Origin: Bacteroidales bacterium UBA4912
GTDB taxonomy: Bacteria; Bacteroidota; Bacteroidia; Bacteroidales; Dysgonomonadaceae
Assembly: GCA_002398875.1 (NCBI GenBank)
Contig: DHCC01000026.1
Coordinates: 7,936 to 71,935, forward strand
DNA: 64,000 nucleotides
Reading direction: 5' to 3'
Shown one piece after another: positions 44,495 to 54,132 of this stretch. Under the pieces are notes generated by a model. It was not told the DNA's origin and ran no database searches. It saw nothing but the letters and a program-made list of their open reading frames with translations. The translations under genes and the position numbers were made by a program. Numbering within the stretch: position 1 is the stretch's first letter; each line of letters opens with the position of its first letter.

Positions 44495-45742
44495 CTACTC
44501 GAACATTATCGATTTTGAGGGAGTAATTCTGGCTACTAGATAAGACGGGCCAATCATCATTAGCAAGGATACTAAAAGTGTGCCTGCATTAAGAAGTAAA
44601 ATGTACAACAGATTTAAGTCTACAGGTACAGCAGAGAGATAATAGGTTGATGGGTCTAGTATTAATATCTTGAATTGATCCTGTATAAAGCAGAATACCA
44701 ATGCAATTACATTTCCCCAAAGCATACCTCTTCCAATAAGAAATGCTGATAGATAAAGAAATACTTTGCGTATACTGAAATCTCTGGCACCCATTGATTT
44801 CAGTATGCCGATCATATTGGTTCTTTCCAGAATAATAATGAGAAGACCGGATATCATTGTGAATCCTGATACTATTAGCATTAAAATAATTATTACCCAC
44901 ACGTTCATATTCAATAGTTCGAGCCAGTTGAAAATCATTGGGTTGATATCTTTAATAGATCTGGTATATAGCGAATTACCCAATCGGTCTTTATATGATG
45001 CCATATCAAAAAAGAGATCCTGAGTAATTAAATCCAGATTGTCGTAATCATTAACCAGCACCTCAATGCCGCTTGCCATATCGTCATCCCACTCGTTAAG
45101 ATTACCAAGAATATCCTTTTCTGTTAGAATAAACAGTTGATCGTAATCTTCAAAGTTGGTCTCATATATACCTGTAATATCGAAACGGCGGGCACGAACA
45201 GGTTCCTGAACAAAGTAACAGGTAAATTTATCTCCCGTTTTTAACTGAAGCTTATCAGCAATATTTTTTGATATAATTGCCTGGTTGGCTGATGTTGTAT
45301 CATCTGCATTGATGACATCCCCTTCAAGAAGGTTAGTTTTGAAGAAGTCCCATTTATAACTTTCAGAAACTCCTTTTAATACAACACCCATAAAATCCTC
45401 ATCGGTTTTTATAATTCCGGGCTTAGTTATAAATTCCTGGATGTGACTGATCTCGGGATTTGAGTTAAGTTTATTAATAAGTGAATCGGATATTGAAATA
45501 GGAGTGTGTTCGTAAGATACATTACTTTCAAAAGCAGTTATTTGAATGTGGGAACCAAAACCGATAACTTTTGCCCGGATTTCTTTTTTGAAGCCAACAA
45601 TTATGCATACAGCCACAATCATTACGGCAAGTCCGAGTGCAATACCCGCAATTGCAATCTTTATTGCGGGAGATGATACCTGTTTGTCGTTTTTCTTTTC
45701 TCCCTTATAAATTCTTCTTGCTATGAAAAGTTCCGAGTTCAT
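44495..45742 (-). CDS. FtsX/LolC-type ABC transporter permease
   Basis: The 415-aa membrane protein has one N-terminal transmembrane helix (about residues 28-50), a ~230-residue periplasmic domain and three C-terminal helices (about 280-305, 330-350 and 370-400) - the MacB/FtsX permease layout. The start 'FIARRIYKG' and 'GIALGLAVMIVAVCIIVGFKKEI' match LolC/LolE permeases, which pull lipoproteins out of the inner membrane. The ATPase and periplasmic chaperone genes are not in the window. It starts 2 bases after the stop of the aminotransferase gene. Confidence 0.85.
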   Translation of the reverse strand: MNSELFIARRIYKGEKKNDKQVSSPAIKIAIAGIALGLAVMIVAVCIIVGFKKEIRAKVIGFGSHIQITAFESNVSYEHTPISISDSLINKLNSNPEISHIQEFITKPGIIKTDEDFMGVVLKGVSESYKWDFFKTNLLEGDVINADDTTSANQAIISKNIADKLQLKTGDKFTCYFVQEPVRARRFDITGIYETNFEDYDQLFILTEKDILGNLNEWDDDMASGIEVLVNDYDNLDLITQDLFFDMASYKDRLGNSLYTRSIKDINPMIFNWLELLNMNVWVIIILMLIVSGFTMISGLLIIILERTNMIGILKSMGARDFSIRKVFLYLSAFLIGRGMLWGNVIALVFCFIQDQFKILILDPSTYYLSAVPVDLNLLYILLLNAGTLLVSLLMMIGPSYLVARITPSKSIMFE

Positions 45743-45744
45743 GT

Positions 45745-46947
45745 TTACATTTCTCGCACTCTCTTATACTCTTCCAGAGCCTTCTCTAGTACCGTTAGTG
45801 CTTTATCAAGATCTTCAATATTAAGTACATAAGCAATTCTGACTTCATTTGTTCCCAACCCCGGTGTTACATAGAAACCTGTAGCAGGAGCCATAAAGAT
45901 AGTCTGCCCTTCGTAGCGGAAGTCCGACAGACACCATGCGCAAAACTTATCAGCATCATCAATAGGGAGCCTTGCCAGAGTGTAAAAAGCACCTTGAGGC
46001 ATAGGTGAATAGACACCCGGGATTTTGTTAAGTCGGTCGATAAGGAAATCGCGTCGACTTTTATATTCTTCAAAATTGCGTTGCATATAACTGCTGTCTT
46101 CGCTGAGAGAAGCATTTGCTGCAATCTGACCAATTAGTGGCGGACTGAGTCGGGCCTGGCAAAACTTCATTACTGTGTCGTGAACCTTCTTGTTTTTAGT
46201 GATCAATGCACCAATTCTGATTCCACATTCACTGTATCGTTTTGAAACTGAGTCGATAAGAACTACATTCTCTTCCACATCTTCCAGATGACATGCTGAT
46301 ACGTAAGGGGTATCATTATAGATGAACTCCCTGTAAACCTCATCAGAAAACAAATATAAATTATATTTCTTAACGAGCAGTCTTATCTTTTCCATTTCCT
46401 GTGGAGTATAAACATAACCGGTAGGGTTATTTGGATTACAGATAAGTATGCCTTTTGTACGTTCATTGATAAGTTTTTCGAACTCCTCAATAGCAGGAAG
46501 TGCGAAATTTGATTCCATATTGGAAGGGATGGTCCTAATGACTGCTCCCGCAGAAATTGCAAAAGCCATATAATTGGCATAAGCCGGTTCTGGTACAATA
46601 ATTTCGTCTCCCGGATTAAGGCATGCCATAAACGCGTATAAAACGGCTTCAGAACCACCCGCAGTTATAATGATTTCGTTCGCTTTTAAGTTGATATCGA
46701 ACTTTTTGTAATACTCAACCAGATTTTCTCTGTAGAACAGGTATCCGTCGCTTGGACTGTATTCCAGTGTAGTGCGATCAATAGAACGGATTGCTTGCAG
46801 TGCTGTTACAGGAGAAGGCAAATCGGGCTGTCCGATATTCAGATGATACACCTTTACTCCTTCAGCTTTTGCTGCATCCGAGAGTGGCGCTAATTTTCGT
46901 ATAGGTGAGGCGGGCATTTGATAGCCACGCGTTGAAATGTCTGGCAT
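45745..46947 (-). CDS. Pyridoxal-phosphate aminotransferase, class I (aspartate-type)
   Basis: The 400-aa fold-type I aminotransferase starts at the ATG at 46947 ('MPDISTRGYQMPASPIRKLA'); the ATG 21 bases earlier gives an odd hydrophobic tail. It has 'HLNIGQPDLPSP', 'TAGGSEAVLYAFMACLNPGD', 'ICNPNNPTGYVYT', 'LFSDEVYREF' and the PLP lysine in 'IDSVSKRYSECGIRIGALI'. It most likely transaminates aspartate or an aromatic/neutral amino acid; the exact donor is uncertain. It is the first gene of a pair with the LolC-like permease. Confidence 0.9.
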   Translation of the reverse strand: MPDISTRGYQMPASPIRKLAPLSDAAKAEGVKVYHLNIGQPDLPSPVTALQAIRSIDRTTLEYSPSDGYLFYRENLVEYYKKFDINLKANEIIITAGGSEAVLYAFMACLNPGDEIIVPEPAYANYMAFAISAGAVIRTIPSNMESNFALPAIEEFEKLINERTKGILICNPNNPTGYVYTPQEMEKIRLLVKKYNLYLFSDEVYREFIYNDTPYVSACHLEDVEENVVLIDSVSKRYSECGIRIGALITKNKKVHDTVMKFCQARLSPPLIGQIAANASLSEDSSYMQRNFEEYKSRRDFLIDRLNKIPGVYSPMPQGAFYTLARLPIDDADKFCAWCLSDFRYEGQTIFMAPATGFYVTPGLGTNEVRIAYVLNIEDLDKALTVLEKALEEYKRVREM

Positions 46948-46965
46948 AATGTAATAAATAAGGCG

Positions 46966-46973
46966 CAAAGTTA
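46966..46973 (-). promoter_or_regulatory. -7 promoter box of the aminotransferase gene
   Basis: On the minus strand TAACTTTG matches TAnnTTTG, only 18 bases before the chosen ATG at 46947, which supports that start over the one at 46968. Confidence 0.35.
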
Positions 46974-47035
46974 ATAAAAAAGTTTTCCTTTTGTAGCTTT
47001 TCGAATGATTAACACAAATTGAAACAGATTGGGAA

Positions 47036-47063
47036 TTTGTGTAATGTATTATGCTTACTTTTG
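47036..47063 (+). promoter_or_regulatory. Promoter of the GH16-like lipoprotein gene
   Basis: TTTG at 47036-47039 and TACTTTTG at 47056-47063 (TAnnTTTG) are 16 bases apart, slightly short of the usual spacing. The box is 61 bases before the ATG. Confidence 0.4.
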
Positions 47064-47124
47064 CAGTTCAATTTAAATTGTTTTGTATCAAATTCCTGAA
47101 ACAAAAAGCAATCAAGTTTAGAAT

Positions 47125-47913
47125 ATGAAGAGATATACAGTTTTATTTTTTGTGGTTATATCAGTAGTTCTACTGAGTTCATGTTTTCAGCAATATAATG
47201 AAGATGAGTCATTTAGGCTAGGGTGGTCACTAACTCGGGAGGATAATTTTAATAAAATGCCTGAAGAGGCAAAATGGACTAAAACTCTTAGAAGTAAACC
47301 TCACATGTACAGGTATATGAGTGACAGTGAGCTAGTTTATGAAATAAATGAAGGTAATATTGTACTAAAAGGAATAGTAGATCCTGAGGGCAATCCAAAA
47401 CTACCATTCTTAACAGGGGGAATCAATACAAAGGCTTTTAAGGCAGGCGAAACTACAAGAATAGAAGTGAGAGCTCGTATAAATCCAACCTCAGGAGTTA
47501 CACCTTATATTGCATTAGTACCAAATAACACTAATGATAATATTGTTATAGATATTATTGAGCAATATGGTGCTGATAAATTCATTTATCAATCGGTAAC
47601 TTCTGAATATACTACTACAGAGGGCATGCCTGACAACCCGCCATCGAGTGCGTTGGTTAGTGTTAATCCAAGTGAATATCATATTTATGGTGTAGAGAAA
47701 TACCCCGATAGTCTGGTGTTTTATGTTGACGGCAGCCGTACAAAAAAATACCCCCGTATACCTACAGATATACCGGGGCAATTTCCTTATAATGATTTGG
47801 ATTTCGACCTGTTTATGGGACTTCGTCTGAACAAGGATACTGATCCGGAAGTTTTACCGGTAGATTTTTATATTGACTGGGTTCGATTTTACGAACCTGC
47901 TGCAGACAAGTAA
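47125..47913 (+). CDS. GH16-like concanavalin-fold lipoprotein with altered active site
   Basis: The 262-aa protein has a lipoprotein signal with lipobox 'LLSSC' (Cys20). The rest is a beta-jelly-roll like family 16 glycosidases: 'EVRARINPTSGVTPYIAL', the core motif 'VIDIIEQYG' and the closing 'DFYIDWVRFYEP'. GH16 enzymes carry ExDxxE; here the first Glu, the nucleophile, is Val141 while Asp143 and Glu146 remain. It may therefore be a non-catalytic sugar-binding surface protein, or a divergent relative. It stands alone with its own promoter box. Confidence 0.7.
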   Translation: MKRYTVLFFVVISVVLLSSCFQQYNEDESFRLGWSLTREDNFNKMPEEAKWTKTLRSKPHMYRYMSDSELVYEINEGNIVLKGIVDPEGNPKLPFLTGGINTKAFKAGETTRIEVRARINPTSGVTPYIALVPNNTNDNIVIDIIEQYGADKFIYQSVTSEYTTTEGMPDNPPSSALVSVNPSEYHIYGVEKYPDSLVFYVDGSRTKKYPRIPTDIPGQFPYNDLDFDLFMGLRLNKDTDPEVLPVDFYIDWVRFYEPAADK

Positions 47914-47934
47914 TTTCGGATTAATAAAACTAAT

Positions 47935-48393
47935 TTATAATGGGAAAGAGTGAGAAAATAGACGCTCTTCAGCCAGTTTTTGATATTTTGTACCTTCTCG
48001 CCCCCAATTGGCATAAGGATTAATGCTTATACCTCCGCGAGGTGTAAATATTCCTGTGACTTCTATGTATTTGGGATCCATTAGCTTAATAAGATCCTTC
48101 ATAATTATATTAACACAGTCTTCGTGAAATGCTCCATGATTTCTGAAGCTAAAGAGATATAATTTCAGACTTTTGCTTTCTACCATCCTGATATCAGGTA
48201 TGTAATCTATGCGTATGGTGGCAAAATCAGGCTGACCGGTGATTGGACAGAGACTAGTGAATTCCGGGCAATCGAAAGTCACCCAGTAATCATTTCCCTG
48301 ATGTTTATTTTCAAATGCTTCCAGCATTTCAGGGGCATAATTATCTTTATATTCAGTTTTGCCACCCAGATGGCTTAATCCTTTTATTTCCAT
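47935..48393 (-). CDS. queF: NADPH-dependent 7-cyano-7-deazaguanine reductase QueF (type I)
   Basis: The 152-aa QueF reduces preQ0 to preQ1 in queuosine biosynthesis. The catalytic Cys49 lies in '[17 protein letters not shown]' with Asp56 close by, and the QueF motif '[20 protein letters not shown]' around residue 87 binds NADPH. The short length marks the single-domain YkvM type. It is downstream of queC with a 26-base gap, on the same strand. Confidence 0.96.
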   Translation of the reverse strand: MEIKGLSHLGGKTEYKDNYAPEMLEAFENKHQGNDYWVTFDCPEFTSLCPITGQPDFATIRIDYIPDIRMVESKSLKLYLFSFRNHGAFHEDCVNIIMKDLIKLMDPKYIEVTGIFTPRGGISINPYANWGREGTKYQKLAEERLFSHSFPL

Positions 48394-48419
48394 AATTTAT
48401 TGTTAAGTTGATTTGTTAT

Positions 48420-49082
48420 TTAACGCTCATCAAGATATTCCTTAAGTCCTTTGTTGCGCAGTACACATGAAGGGCAATGGCCACATCCCTCTGCCAGTAT
48501 GCCGTTGTAGCAGGTGAGAGTTTCGTTTTTTACAATCTCAAATACACCAATCTCATCAGCCAGTTGCCATACCTCTTTTTTATTTCGCCACATAAGTGGG
48601 GTGTGTATGACAAACTGTTTATCCATAGCAAGATTAAGAGTAGCATTAGCCGAACGTATAAATGTGTCCCTACAATCAGGGTAGCCACTGTAATCAGCCT
48701 CTGATACACCTGTAACAATATGACGTATATCTTGTGAATAAGCTATTGTTGCAGCATAAGTAAGAAATAGTAAATTCCTGCCGGGCACAAAAGTATTAGG
48801 ATATGAGTCTGCCGGTTTTTCACTATCCATAATCATAGAGAGAGTAGTTAAAGAGTTTGGTGCTAAGTGTGAAATTACACCTGTATCAAGTACCCGAAAA
48901 GATGTATTTGATATTTTAGCAATTCTTTCAGCATTTTCTACCTCTTGAGAGTGTCTCTGTCCGTAAGAGAAACAGAGTGCGTGCACATTTCTGAAATACT
49001 GTTTAGCCCAATAGAGGCATGTGGTAGAGTCTTGACCCCCAGAAAATAGTACTAGTGCATCTTCTTTTGAATAATCCTTCAT
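48420..49082 (-). CDS. queC: 7-cyano-7-deazaguanine synthase QueC
   Basis: The 220-aa enzyme makes preQ0 from 7-carboxy-7-deazaguanine with ATP and ammonia. The PP-loop '[14 protein letters not shown]' starts near residue 13, and the zinc cysteines are in '[17 protein letters not shown]' at the C-terminus. It is the first gene of a queC-queF pair; queD and queE are not in the window. The leader of about 50 bases carries a small hairpin and an A-rich tail. Confidence 0.96.
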   Translation of the reverse strand: MKDYSKEDALVLFSGGQDSTTCLYWAKQYFRNVHALCFSYGQRHSQEVENAERIAKISNTSFRVLDTGVISHLAPNSLTTLSMIMDSEKPADSYPNTFVPGRNLLFLTYAATIAYSQDIRHIVTGVSEADYSGYPDCRDTFIRSANATLNLAMDKQFVIHTPLMWRNKKEVWQLADEIGVFEIVKNETLTCYNGILAEGCGHCPSCVLRNKGLKEYLDER

Positions 49083-49134
49083 TAAACTTTGTTTTTATGT
49101 GGTTTCCTAAGCTACACAGAAAGCAATTGGCTTT
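49083..49134 (-). promoter_or_regulatory. queC leader with hairpin and A-rich tail, possible preQ1-type switch
   Basis: The predicted transcript leader holds a hairpin of ACACGAAAGC with GCTTTCTGTGT (one bulge), then TGTG/CACA flanking a 13-base loop, followed by the A-rich run TAAAAACAAAG right before the ATG. A short stem with an A-rich 3' tail is how preQ1-I riboswitches are built, but I cannot match the conserved loop bases, so this is only a candidate. Confidence 0.25.
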
Positions 49135-49140
49135 CGTGTA

Positions 49141-49148
49141 CAAAAATA
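49141..49148 (-). promoter_or_regulatory. -7 promoter box of queC-queF
   Basis: On the minus strand TATTTTTG matches TAnnTTTG, 58 bases before the queC ATG. The -33 region is weak. Confidence 0.4.
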
Positions 49149-49663
49149 CAATTTTTCCAGCATATTTTCTAAGATTATTCGATGTAAGACTTTAGTGGTA
49201 TTAACATTCTAAGCAGAATAAGGTGTTTTTTGAAAATATTCCAATTATTTTCATGAGTAAATAAAAGTAATTAAATACAAGTTAAAATATTAAATAAGAG
49301 TGTATTGAGTTTTGTACGAGGAGTATTTTTCATAATTGAAATATTGATTTAACAAAACTTGTTGAACTTGTTTTTTAAACCAGTGTTATATTTTTAGATA
49401 CGAAAAATATGTATAAATTAAGCCGTCCAAATTTCACAATTCGAACGGCTCCACAATTAAGGTGTCATATAAAAATGACAGTGATACAAAAATAAACATT
49501 TTTTGTATATAGATTATTTTTTATCATATATTATTATTATTTAATTGCTAATAAATATTAAAAATAATATAGATAAATCTATTAGACTTATCCTTGAATA
49601 AAATAACGGGGAAACTTAACAAATATGTAACATTTTTGTAATAGGAATTTAACTTACAAATTG
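49149..49663. other. AT-rich gap between queC and the pst operon
   Basis: No ORF is credible here. It contains an imperfect 13-base stem-loop at 49421-49450 and a small perfect one, TGTCAT/ATGACA, at 49463-49480, on otherwise A/T-rich sequence. Neither has a T-run. A structured RNA, an attenuator or a plain spacer are all possible. Confidence 0.4.
49421..49450. other. Imperfect stem-loop in the gap upstream of the pst operon
   Basis: AGCCGTcCaAATT pairs with AATTcGaACGGCT around the loop TCAC, with two mismatches in 13 pairs. No T-run follows on either strand, so it is not a normal terminator. Confidence 0.4.
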
Positions 49664-49671
49664 TACTTTTG
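49664..49671 (+). promoter_or_regulatory. -7 promoter box of the pst-pho operon
   Basis: TACTTTTG matches TAnnTTTG, 40 bases before the pstS ATG at 49712. A TTTG at 49635-49638 is 25 bases upstream, longer than usual, as might be expected for a promoter that needs an activator such as PhoB. Confidence 0.45.
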
Positions 49672-49711
49672 TGGACAAGCTTTGAAACATGATATTTTAG
49701 GTTTATTATTA

Positions 49712-50782
49712 ATGAGGAGATTATTTCTGTTTTTACTCTTCCCGTTATTGTTACAGTCATGCAATAATAACTCAGGCACTACAGGGGGAAGTAGTTCACA
49801 AAGTACCATATCCGGCGCCGGTGCAACATTTCCCTACCCATATTATAATATAGTTTTTAGAGACTTTATGCGGTATAATGAAGATAAAACCGTTAATTAT
49901 GGAGCAATTGGAAGTGGGGGTGGTATAAGAAGTTTACGTGATCATTCAGTGGATTTTGGTGCCAGCGATGCTTTTCTTAATGAAAAAGAAATTGAGTCGA
50001 TGAATGGTGAGGTAATTCATATTGCAACTTGCATGGGCGGAGTTGTTATGGCTTATACACTTGAGGGTGTAGATAGTTTAAGACTGACCGGTCAGCTTAT
50101 TTCGGATATATATCTTGGTAAAATTGAGAAATGGAACGATCAGCGTATTGTTGCTGAAAATCCTGATATAAAACTTCCAGATCTTGATATAACACCTGTT
50201 TACAGGTCTGATGGAAGCGGGACTACATTTAACTTTTCAGAATACCTGTCAGTCGTGAGCCAGGAGTGGAACCGTATAATGGGAAAAGGTAAATCACTTA
50301 AGTGGCCGGCAGGTATAGCTGCAAAAGGTAATCCCGGAGTAGCAGGAATAGTACAACAAACTGAGGGTGCAATAGGGTATATTGGTTCGGAGTATGCACT
50401 TACTCTAAGATTGCCTACAGCAAAATTGAAAAATAGAGCAGGGAATTACGTGGATGCTACATTGGAAACGATTTCTGCTGCTGCAAATGTTACACTACCA
50501 GATGATATGAGAGCAACTATAACTGATTCAGATGACCCAAACGCATATCCAATAAGTCTTTTTACCTGGATTCTGGTATACAAGGATCAGGCCTATGACA
50601 ACCGTACCCTTGAAGAGGCTCAGGATATTGTGGAGTTATTAGAGTACGTAATCAGTCCTGAAGGACAAAAAGTAGCAGCTCAAATAAACTATGCTCCTTT
50701 ATCTGAGCAGGCACTTGAAATAAACAGCAGACTAATAAAACAGATAAATTATGGAGGATTATCGATTACTCCACAAAATTGA
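49712..50782 (+). CDS. pstS: Phosphate ABC transporter, phosphate-binding lipoprotein PstS
   Basis: The 356-aa PstS starts at the ATG at 49712, giving a lipoprotein signal 'MRRLFLFLLFPLLLQSC' (Cys17). Phosphate-binding motifs are 'SGAGATFPYPYYN' after the linker, 'IGSGGGIRSLRDHSVDFGAS' and 'VYRSDGSGTTFNFSEYLS'. It captures phosphate in the periplasm for PstCAB. An upstream TTG frame is not credible. Its stop overlaps a possible TTG start of pstC. Confidence 0.94.
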   Translation: MRRLFLFLLFPLLLQSCNNNSGTTGGSSSQSTISGAGATFPYPYYNIVFRDFMRYNEDKTVNYGAIGSGGGIRSLRDHSVDFGASDAFLNEKEIESMNGEVIHIATCMGGVVMAYTLEGVDSLRLTGQLISDIYLGKIEKWNDQRIVAENPDIKLPDLDITPVYRSDGSGTTFNFSEYLSVVSQEWNRIMGKGKSLKWPAGIAAKGNPGVAGIVQQTEGAIGYIGSEYALTLRLPTAKLKNRAGNYVDATLETISAAANVTLPDDMRATITDSDDPNAYPISLFTWILVYKDQAYDNRTLEEAQDIVELLEYVISPEGQKVAAQINYAPLSEQALEINSRLIKQINYGGLSITPQN

Positions 50783-50799
50783 CAGAACAACAAAGTGAA

Positions 50800-51657
50800 A
50801 TGAAAGACAAAATATTCCGCTTTTTACTATTTTTTGCAGCACTTATTATACTGCTTTTGACTGCAGGTATAATTTTTGCACTGGTAAGCAGGTCAACTGA
50901 AGCATTTCAGGAATATGGTATCTGGGGTTTTATTGCTAATCCGGAGTGGGATCCGAGACCTGCAACTGAAGAGTATGGTGCTTTATCATTTATAGTCGGG
51001 ACATTATATACTGCATTTTTTGCTCTGTTTCTATGTGTTCCCTTCTCTTTGTCTGTAGCGCTTTTTAATGGTGAATACTTCAAAGGTAAGAGAATTTCAT
51101 CTTTTGTGAGATCAATAGTAGATTTATTGGCAGGTATACCATCAATAGTTTACGGACTATGGGGATTTTATGCTGTACGTCCATTAATAATTGATTTGGG
51201 AATAAATGCACAGGGATTTGGTATTTTCCTGTCTTCTATAGTTTTAGCTATAATGATTATTCCTTACGCATCATCACTTAGTACTGAGTTTATTTCTATG
51301 GTTCCAAATAAACTGAAGGAGGGTGCTTATAGTCTTGGTGCCACACAATTTGAGGTAATACAGAACATCAGTTTGCCTACAGCAAGATCAGGTATTGTAG
51401 CATCGTATATTTTAGCATTGGGACGTGCACTTGGTGAAACAATGGCTGTTACAATGCTTATAGGTAATACAGACAGAATTCCAAAAGGTTTGCGTGACAC
51501 AGGTAATACCATGGCGAGTGTAATTGCTAATCAGTTTGGCGAAGCAGACGGATTAAAACTTAGTTCACTTATCGCAATCGGACTTCTATTATTTGTTATA
51601 ACTGCACTTATCAATATGATTGCAAAACTTGTAATGAAAAAAGTAGCAAGTATATGA
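50800..51657 (+). CDS. pstC: Phosphate ABC transporter permease PstC
   Basis: The ~285-aa inner-membrane permease has six predicted helices and the EAA-type loop 'SLGATQFEVIQNISLPTARS' near residue 195, which docks to PstB. Motifs 'LAGIPSIVYGLWGFYAV' and 'GRALGETMAVTMLIGNT' are typical of PstC. The ATG at 50800 is taken; a TTG at 50779 overlapping the pstS stop would add seven residues and cannot be excluded. The stop overlaps pstA by 4 bases. Confidence 0.93.
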   Translation: MKDKIFRFLLFFAALIILLLTAGIIFALVSRSTEAFQEYGIWGFIANPEWDPRPATEEYGALSFIVGTLYTAFFALFLCVPFSLSVALFNGEYFKGKRISSFVRSIVDLLAGIPSIVYGLWGFYAVRPLIIDLGINAQGFGIFLSSIVLAIMIIPYASSLSTEFISMVPNKLKEGAYSLGATQFEVIQNISLPTARSGIVASYILALGRALGETMAVTMLIGNTDRIPKGLRDTGNTMASVIANQFGEADGLKLSSLIAIGLLLFVITALINMIAKLVMKKVASI

Positions 51658-52529
51658 GTTTAAATATAAAAACATCGATAGATTCCAGAAACGGAAAAAA
51701 CAAGCTGATATATATTCTTGTATGTCTATTTTCATTTTTAGCAATGATTCCTCTTTTCCTAATTTTGTGGGATGTAGTTTCTAAGGGATACAAGAATTTT
51801 AATATAAACCTGTTCACAGAAGTAACTCCATCTTCTATGGATGCATTAATTGCAAACATGAATGGAGACCCTATTCCGGGAGGTATTTTAAATGGTATTA
51901 CAGGTTCTATATTAATTGTTGGATTAGCAATATTATTTTCAGTCCCGATTGGACTTTTTATAGGAATTTATTTGTCAGAGAACCGAGATAAAAAGTTTGC
52001 AGGTTTGGTAAGTTATCTAACGGATTTACTTCAGGGAATGCCATCAATTGTTATTGGTATTATAGCCTACGCCTGGGTTGTGAAACCTTTGGGAGGTTAC
52101 TCGGCTCTGGCCGGTAGTGTAGCTTTGACAATGATGATGTTGCCGATGATTGTAAGATCTACTGAAGAAACTTTGAAAATGTTGCCGGCTTCGTATAAAG
52201 AGGCTGGACTGGCATTAGGATCTTCTTATACAAGTGTTGTTTTTAATATATTATTACCTTCGGGGTTCGGGGGTATTTTTACGGGGATACTCCTTGCAAT
52301 ATCACGAGTTATGGGAGAAACAGCGCCTCTGATGCTTACTGCATTAGGTGCTTCGGTGGTTAACTGGGATGTAATGGAACCTACCAGTGCACTGCCATTG
52401 TTGATATGGGATTTTTATAACGATCCTAACCTGGTTGAACTTGTTTGGTCCTCTTCACTATTATTATTAATTGTCATATTCCTATTGAACTGGATAGCTA
52501 AAATTGTAGCACGCAAATGGAAAGTATAA
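51654..52529 (+). CDS. pstA: Phosphate ABC transporter permease PstA
   Basis: The 291-aa permease has six helices, the PstA motif '[18 protein letters not shown]' and the coupling loop '[20 protein letters not shown]' followed by '[18 protein letters not shown]'. It pairs with PstC to form the phosphate channel. Its start overlaps pstC by 4 bases and its end overlaps pstB by 13 bases, so the three are tightly coupled. Confidence 0.94.
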   Translation: MSLNIKTSIDSRNGKNKLIYILVCLFSFLAMIPLFLILWDVVSKGYKNFNINLFTEVTPSSMDALIANMNGDPIPGGILNGITGSILIVGLAILFSVPIGLFIGIYLSENRDKKFAGLVSYLTDLLQGMPSIVIGIIAYAWVVKPLGGYSALAGSVALTMMMLPMIVRSTEETLKMLPASYKEAGLALGSSYTSVVFNILLPSGFGGIFTGILLAISRVMGETAPLMLTALGASVVNWDVMEPTSALPLLIWDFYNDPNLVELVWSSSLLLLIVIFLLNWIAKIVARKWKV

Positions 52530-53302
52530 AAATTACGAACGGGATGAAACCTGTACTTCAAATGAAAGATGTCTCTGTGTCTTATGCACCGGACACCTAT
52601 GCTGTAAAAAATGTAACCACGGATATTTATCCTAATACTATTACTGCAATTATGGGACCTTCCGGATGTGGAAAGAGTACGTTACTGCGTGCGATAAACC
52701 GCATGCATGATCTCTATACAAATATTAAAACTACGGGAGAGATTACACTTAAAGGGAATAATATATTTGATATGAATTCTATGGAAGTCCGCCGTATGGC
52801 AGGTATGGTATTTCAGCAACCTAATCCTTTTCCTACTATGAGCATTTATGAGAATGTGCTGGCAGGTTATAAACTCAATGGAATAAGATTGAATAAAAAA
52901 GAAAAAGATGAGATTGTGGAGCAAAGTCTTCAGAGTGTGGCTTTGTGGGATGAAGTGAAAGATGTAATGAGCAAAAGAGGTTCGTTTCTTTCAGGAGGAC
53001 AGCAACAGCGACTATGTATTGCACGAACTCTTGCGCTTAAGCCGGAGATATTATTGATGGATGAACCTACTTCGGCACTGGATCCGATATCTACCAACAA
53101 AATAGAGGAGCTGCTGTTGGAATTAAAGGATAAATTTACTATCATTGTTGTGACGCACAACATGTCACAAGCTGCCAGAATTTCTGACAACTCTATGTTT
53201 ATGTATCTTGGAGAACTGGTTGAACATGGTAATACAACACAAATGTTCACTAAGCCAAAAAATAAACGTACGGAAGAGTATTTGACAGGTGTATTTGGTT
53301 AG
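52517..53302 (+). CDS. pstB: Phosphate ABC transporter ATPase PstB
   Basis: The 261-aa ATPase has Walker A '[20 protein letters not shown]', the Q-loop '[11 protein letters not shown]', the signature '[16 protein letters not shown]' and Walker B '[14 protein letters not shown]', with the switch His in '[15 protein letters not shown]'. The 'RMHDL' and '[13 protein letters not shown]' segments are specific to PstB. It energises PstCA transport. Confidence 0.97.
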   Translation: MESIKITNGMKPVLQMKDVSVSYAPDTYAVKNVTTDIYPNTITAIMGPSGCGKSTLLRAINRMHDLYTNIKTTGEITLKGNNIFDMNSMEVRRMAGMVFQQPNPFPTMSIYENVLAGYKLNGIRLNKKEKDEIVEQSLQSVALWDEVKDVMSKRGSFLSGGQQQRLCIARTLALKPEILLMDEPTSALDPISTNKIEELLLELKDKFTIIVVTHNMSQAARISDNSMFMYLGELVEHGNTTQMFTKPKNKRTEEYLTGVFG

Positions 53303-53369
53303 CCGCAAATTAGTTAACATTTATAGTTGTAAAGTAGAAGTGTAATAAATATAATTTAAATCAATAAAG

Positions 53370-54110
53370 ATGGATGTGCAGAACGAATATAAATCCGAAT
53401 CTCCGGTTAGAGGTATAAAAGATAAGTATCTGGACCAGTTACACAGTGATTTTCAGCTGCTGTCTGAGGTGGTTCTCACGCAAATGATAAAGGCTGCAGA
53501 ACTACTTCAGGATAATCACAATCCTGATATATTGGAACTATTAAAAAGAAATGAGAAGATTATTAATTCTCTGGATCTGACTATTAGAGAAAAGGTTATT
53601 AATGCAATAATGCTTTTTACGCCAAGAGCTTCTGATTTGCGCAGGCTTATGTCTTATCATGATATGATCATATCAATTGAGCGGGTAGGAGACCTGATTG
53701 AGAATATCAGCTTATCACTAAAAGAAATTGATTTCACTATTCCGGGATTTGAAGATTATAGAAAACCAGTGGATAAAATGTTTACTCAAACTGATAAAAT
53801 GCTGAGAAAAGCAGTTTTTGCTTACTCCGGGTTGAGTAATGAGATGGCTTATGATACTATATTAATGGATGATAAAGTTGATAAACTGGAACGAAAGATA
53901 GAGCGTAAGCTTGCAGAGGAGTTCAGTAATAAGCTTTTGGATAAACAAACGCTTGTAAACATTATGAATCTAAACAGTATCTCATATTATCTCGAACGTA
54001 TAGGCGATAAAGCAGTTGATATCGCCGAATCGGCTGTTTATCTTATCGAAGGTAAAGATATACGACATGATAAAATAGTAAGAGTCAATAATCCCTCGGA
54101 AAATAAATAA
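53370..54110 (+). CDS. phoU: Phosphate signalling protein PhoU
   Basis: The 246-aa protein is two three-helix bundles with PhoU metal-binding motifs: 'MSYHDMIISIERVGDLIENI' near residue 90 and 'SISYYLERIGDKAVDIAES' near 210, where the E-x-x-G-D residues bind metal clusters. PhoU connects the Pst transporter to the PhoR kinase and damps the Pho response when phosphate is plentiful. It lies 67 bases after pstB and 22 before phoB. Confidence 0.94.
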   Translation: MDVQNEYKSESPVRGIKDKYLDQLHSDFQLLSEVVLTQMIKAAELLQDNHNPDILELLKRNEKIINSLDLTIREKVINAIMLFTPRASDLRRLMSYHDMIISIERVGDLIENISLSLKEIDFTIPGFEDYRKPVDKMFTQTDKMLRKAVFAYSGLSNEMAYDTILMDDKVDKLERKIERKLAEEFSNKLLDKQTLVNIMNLNSISYYLERIGDKAVDIAESAVYLIEGKDIRHDKIVRVNNPSENK

Positions 54111-54132
54111 AGTAAGATAAATTATTTATATC

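Noticed and set aside
49083..49148. Confident preQ1-I riboswitch call
   Set aside because: Stem and A-rich tail are suggestive, but the conserved loop bases were not found, so it is listed as a candidate only.
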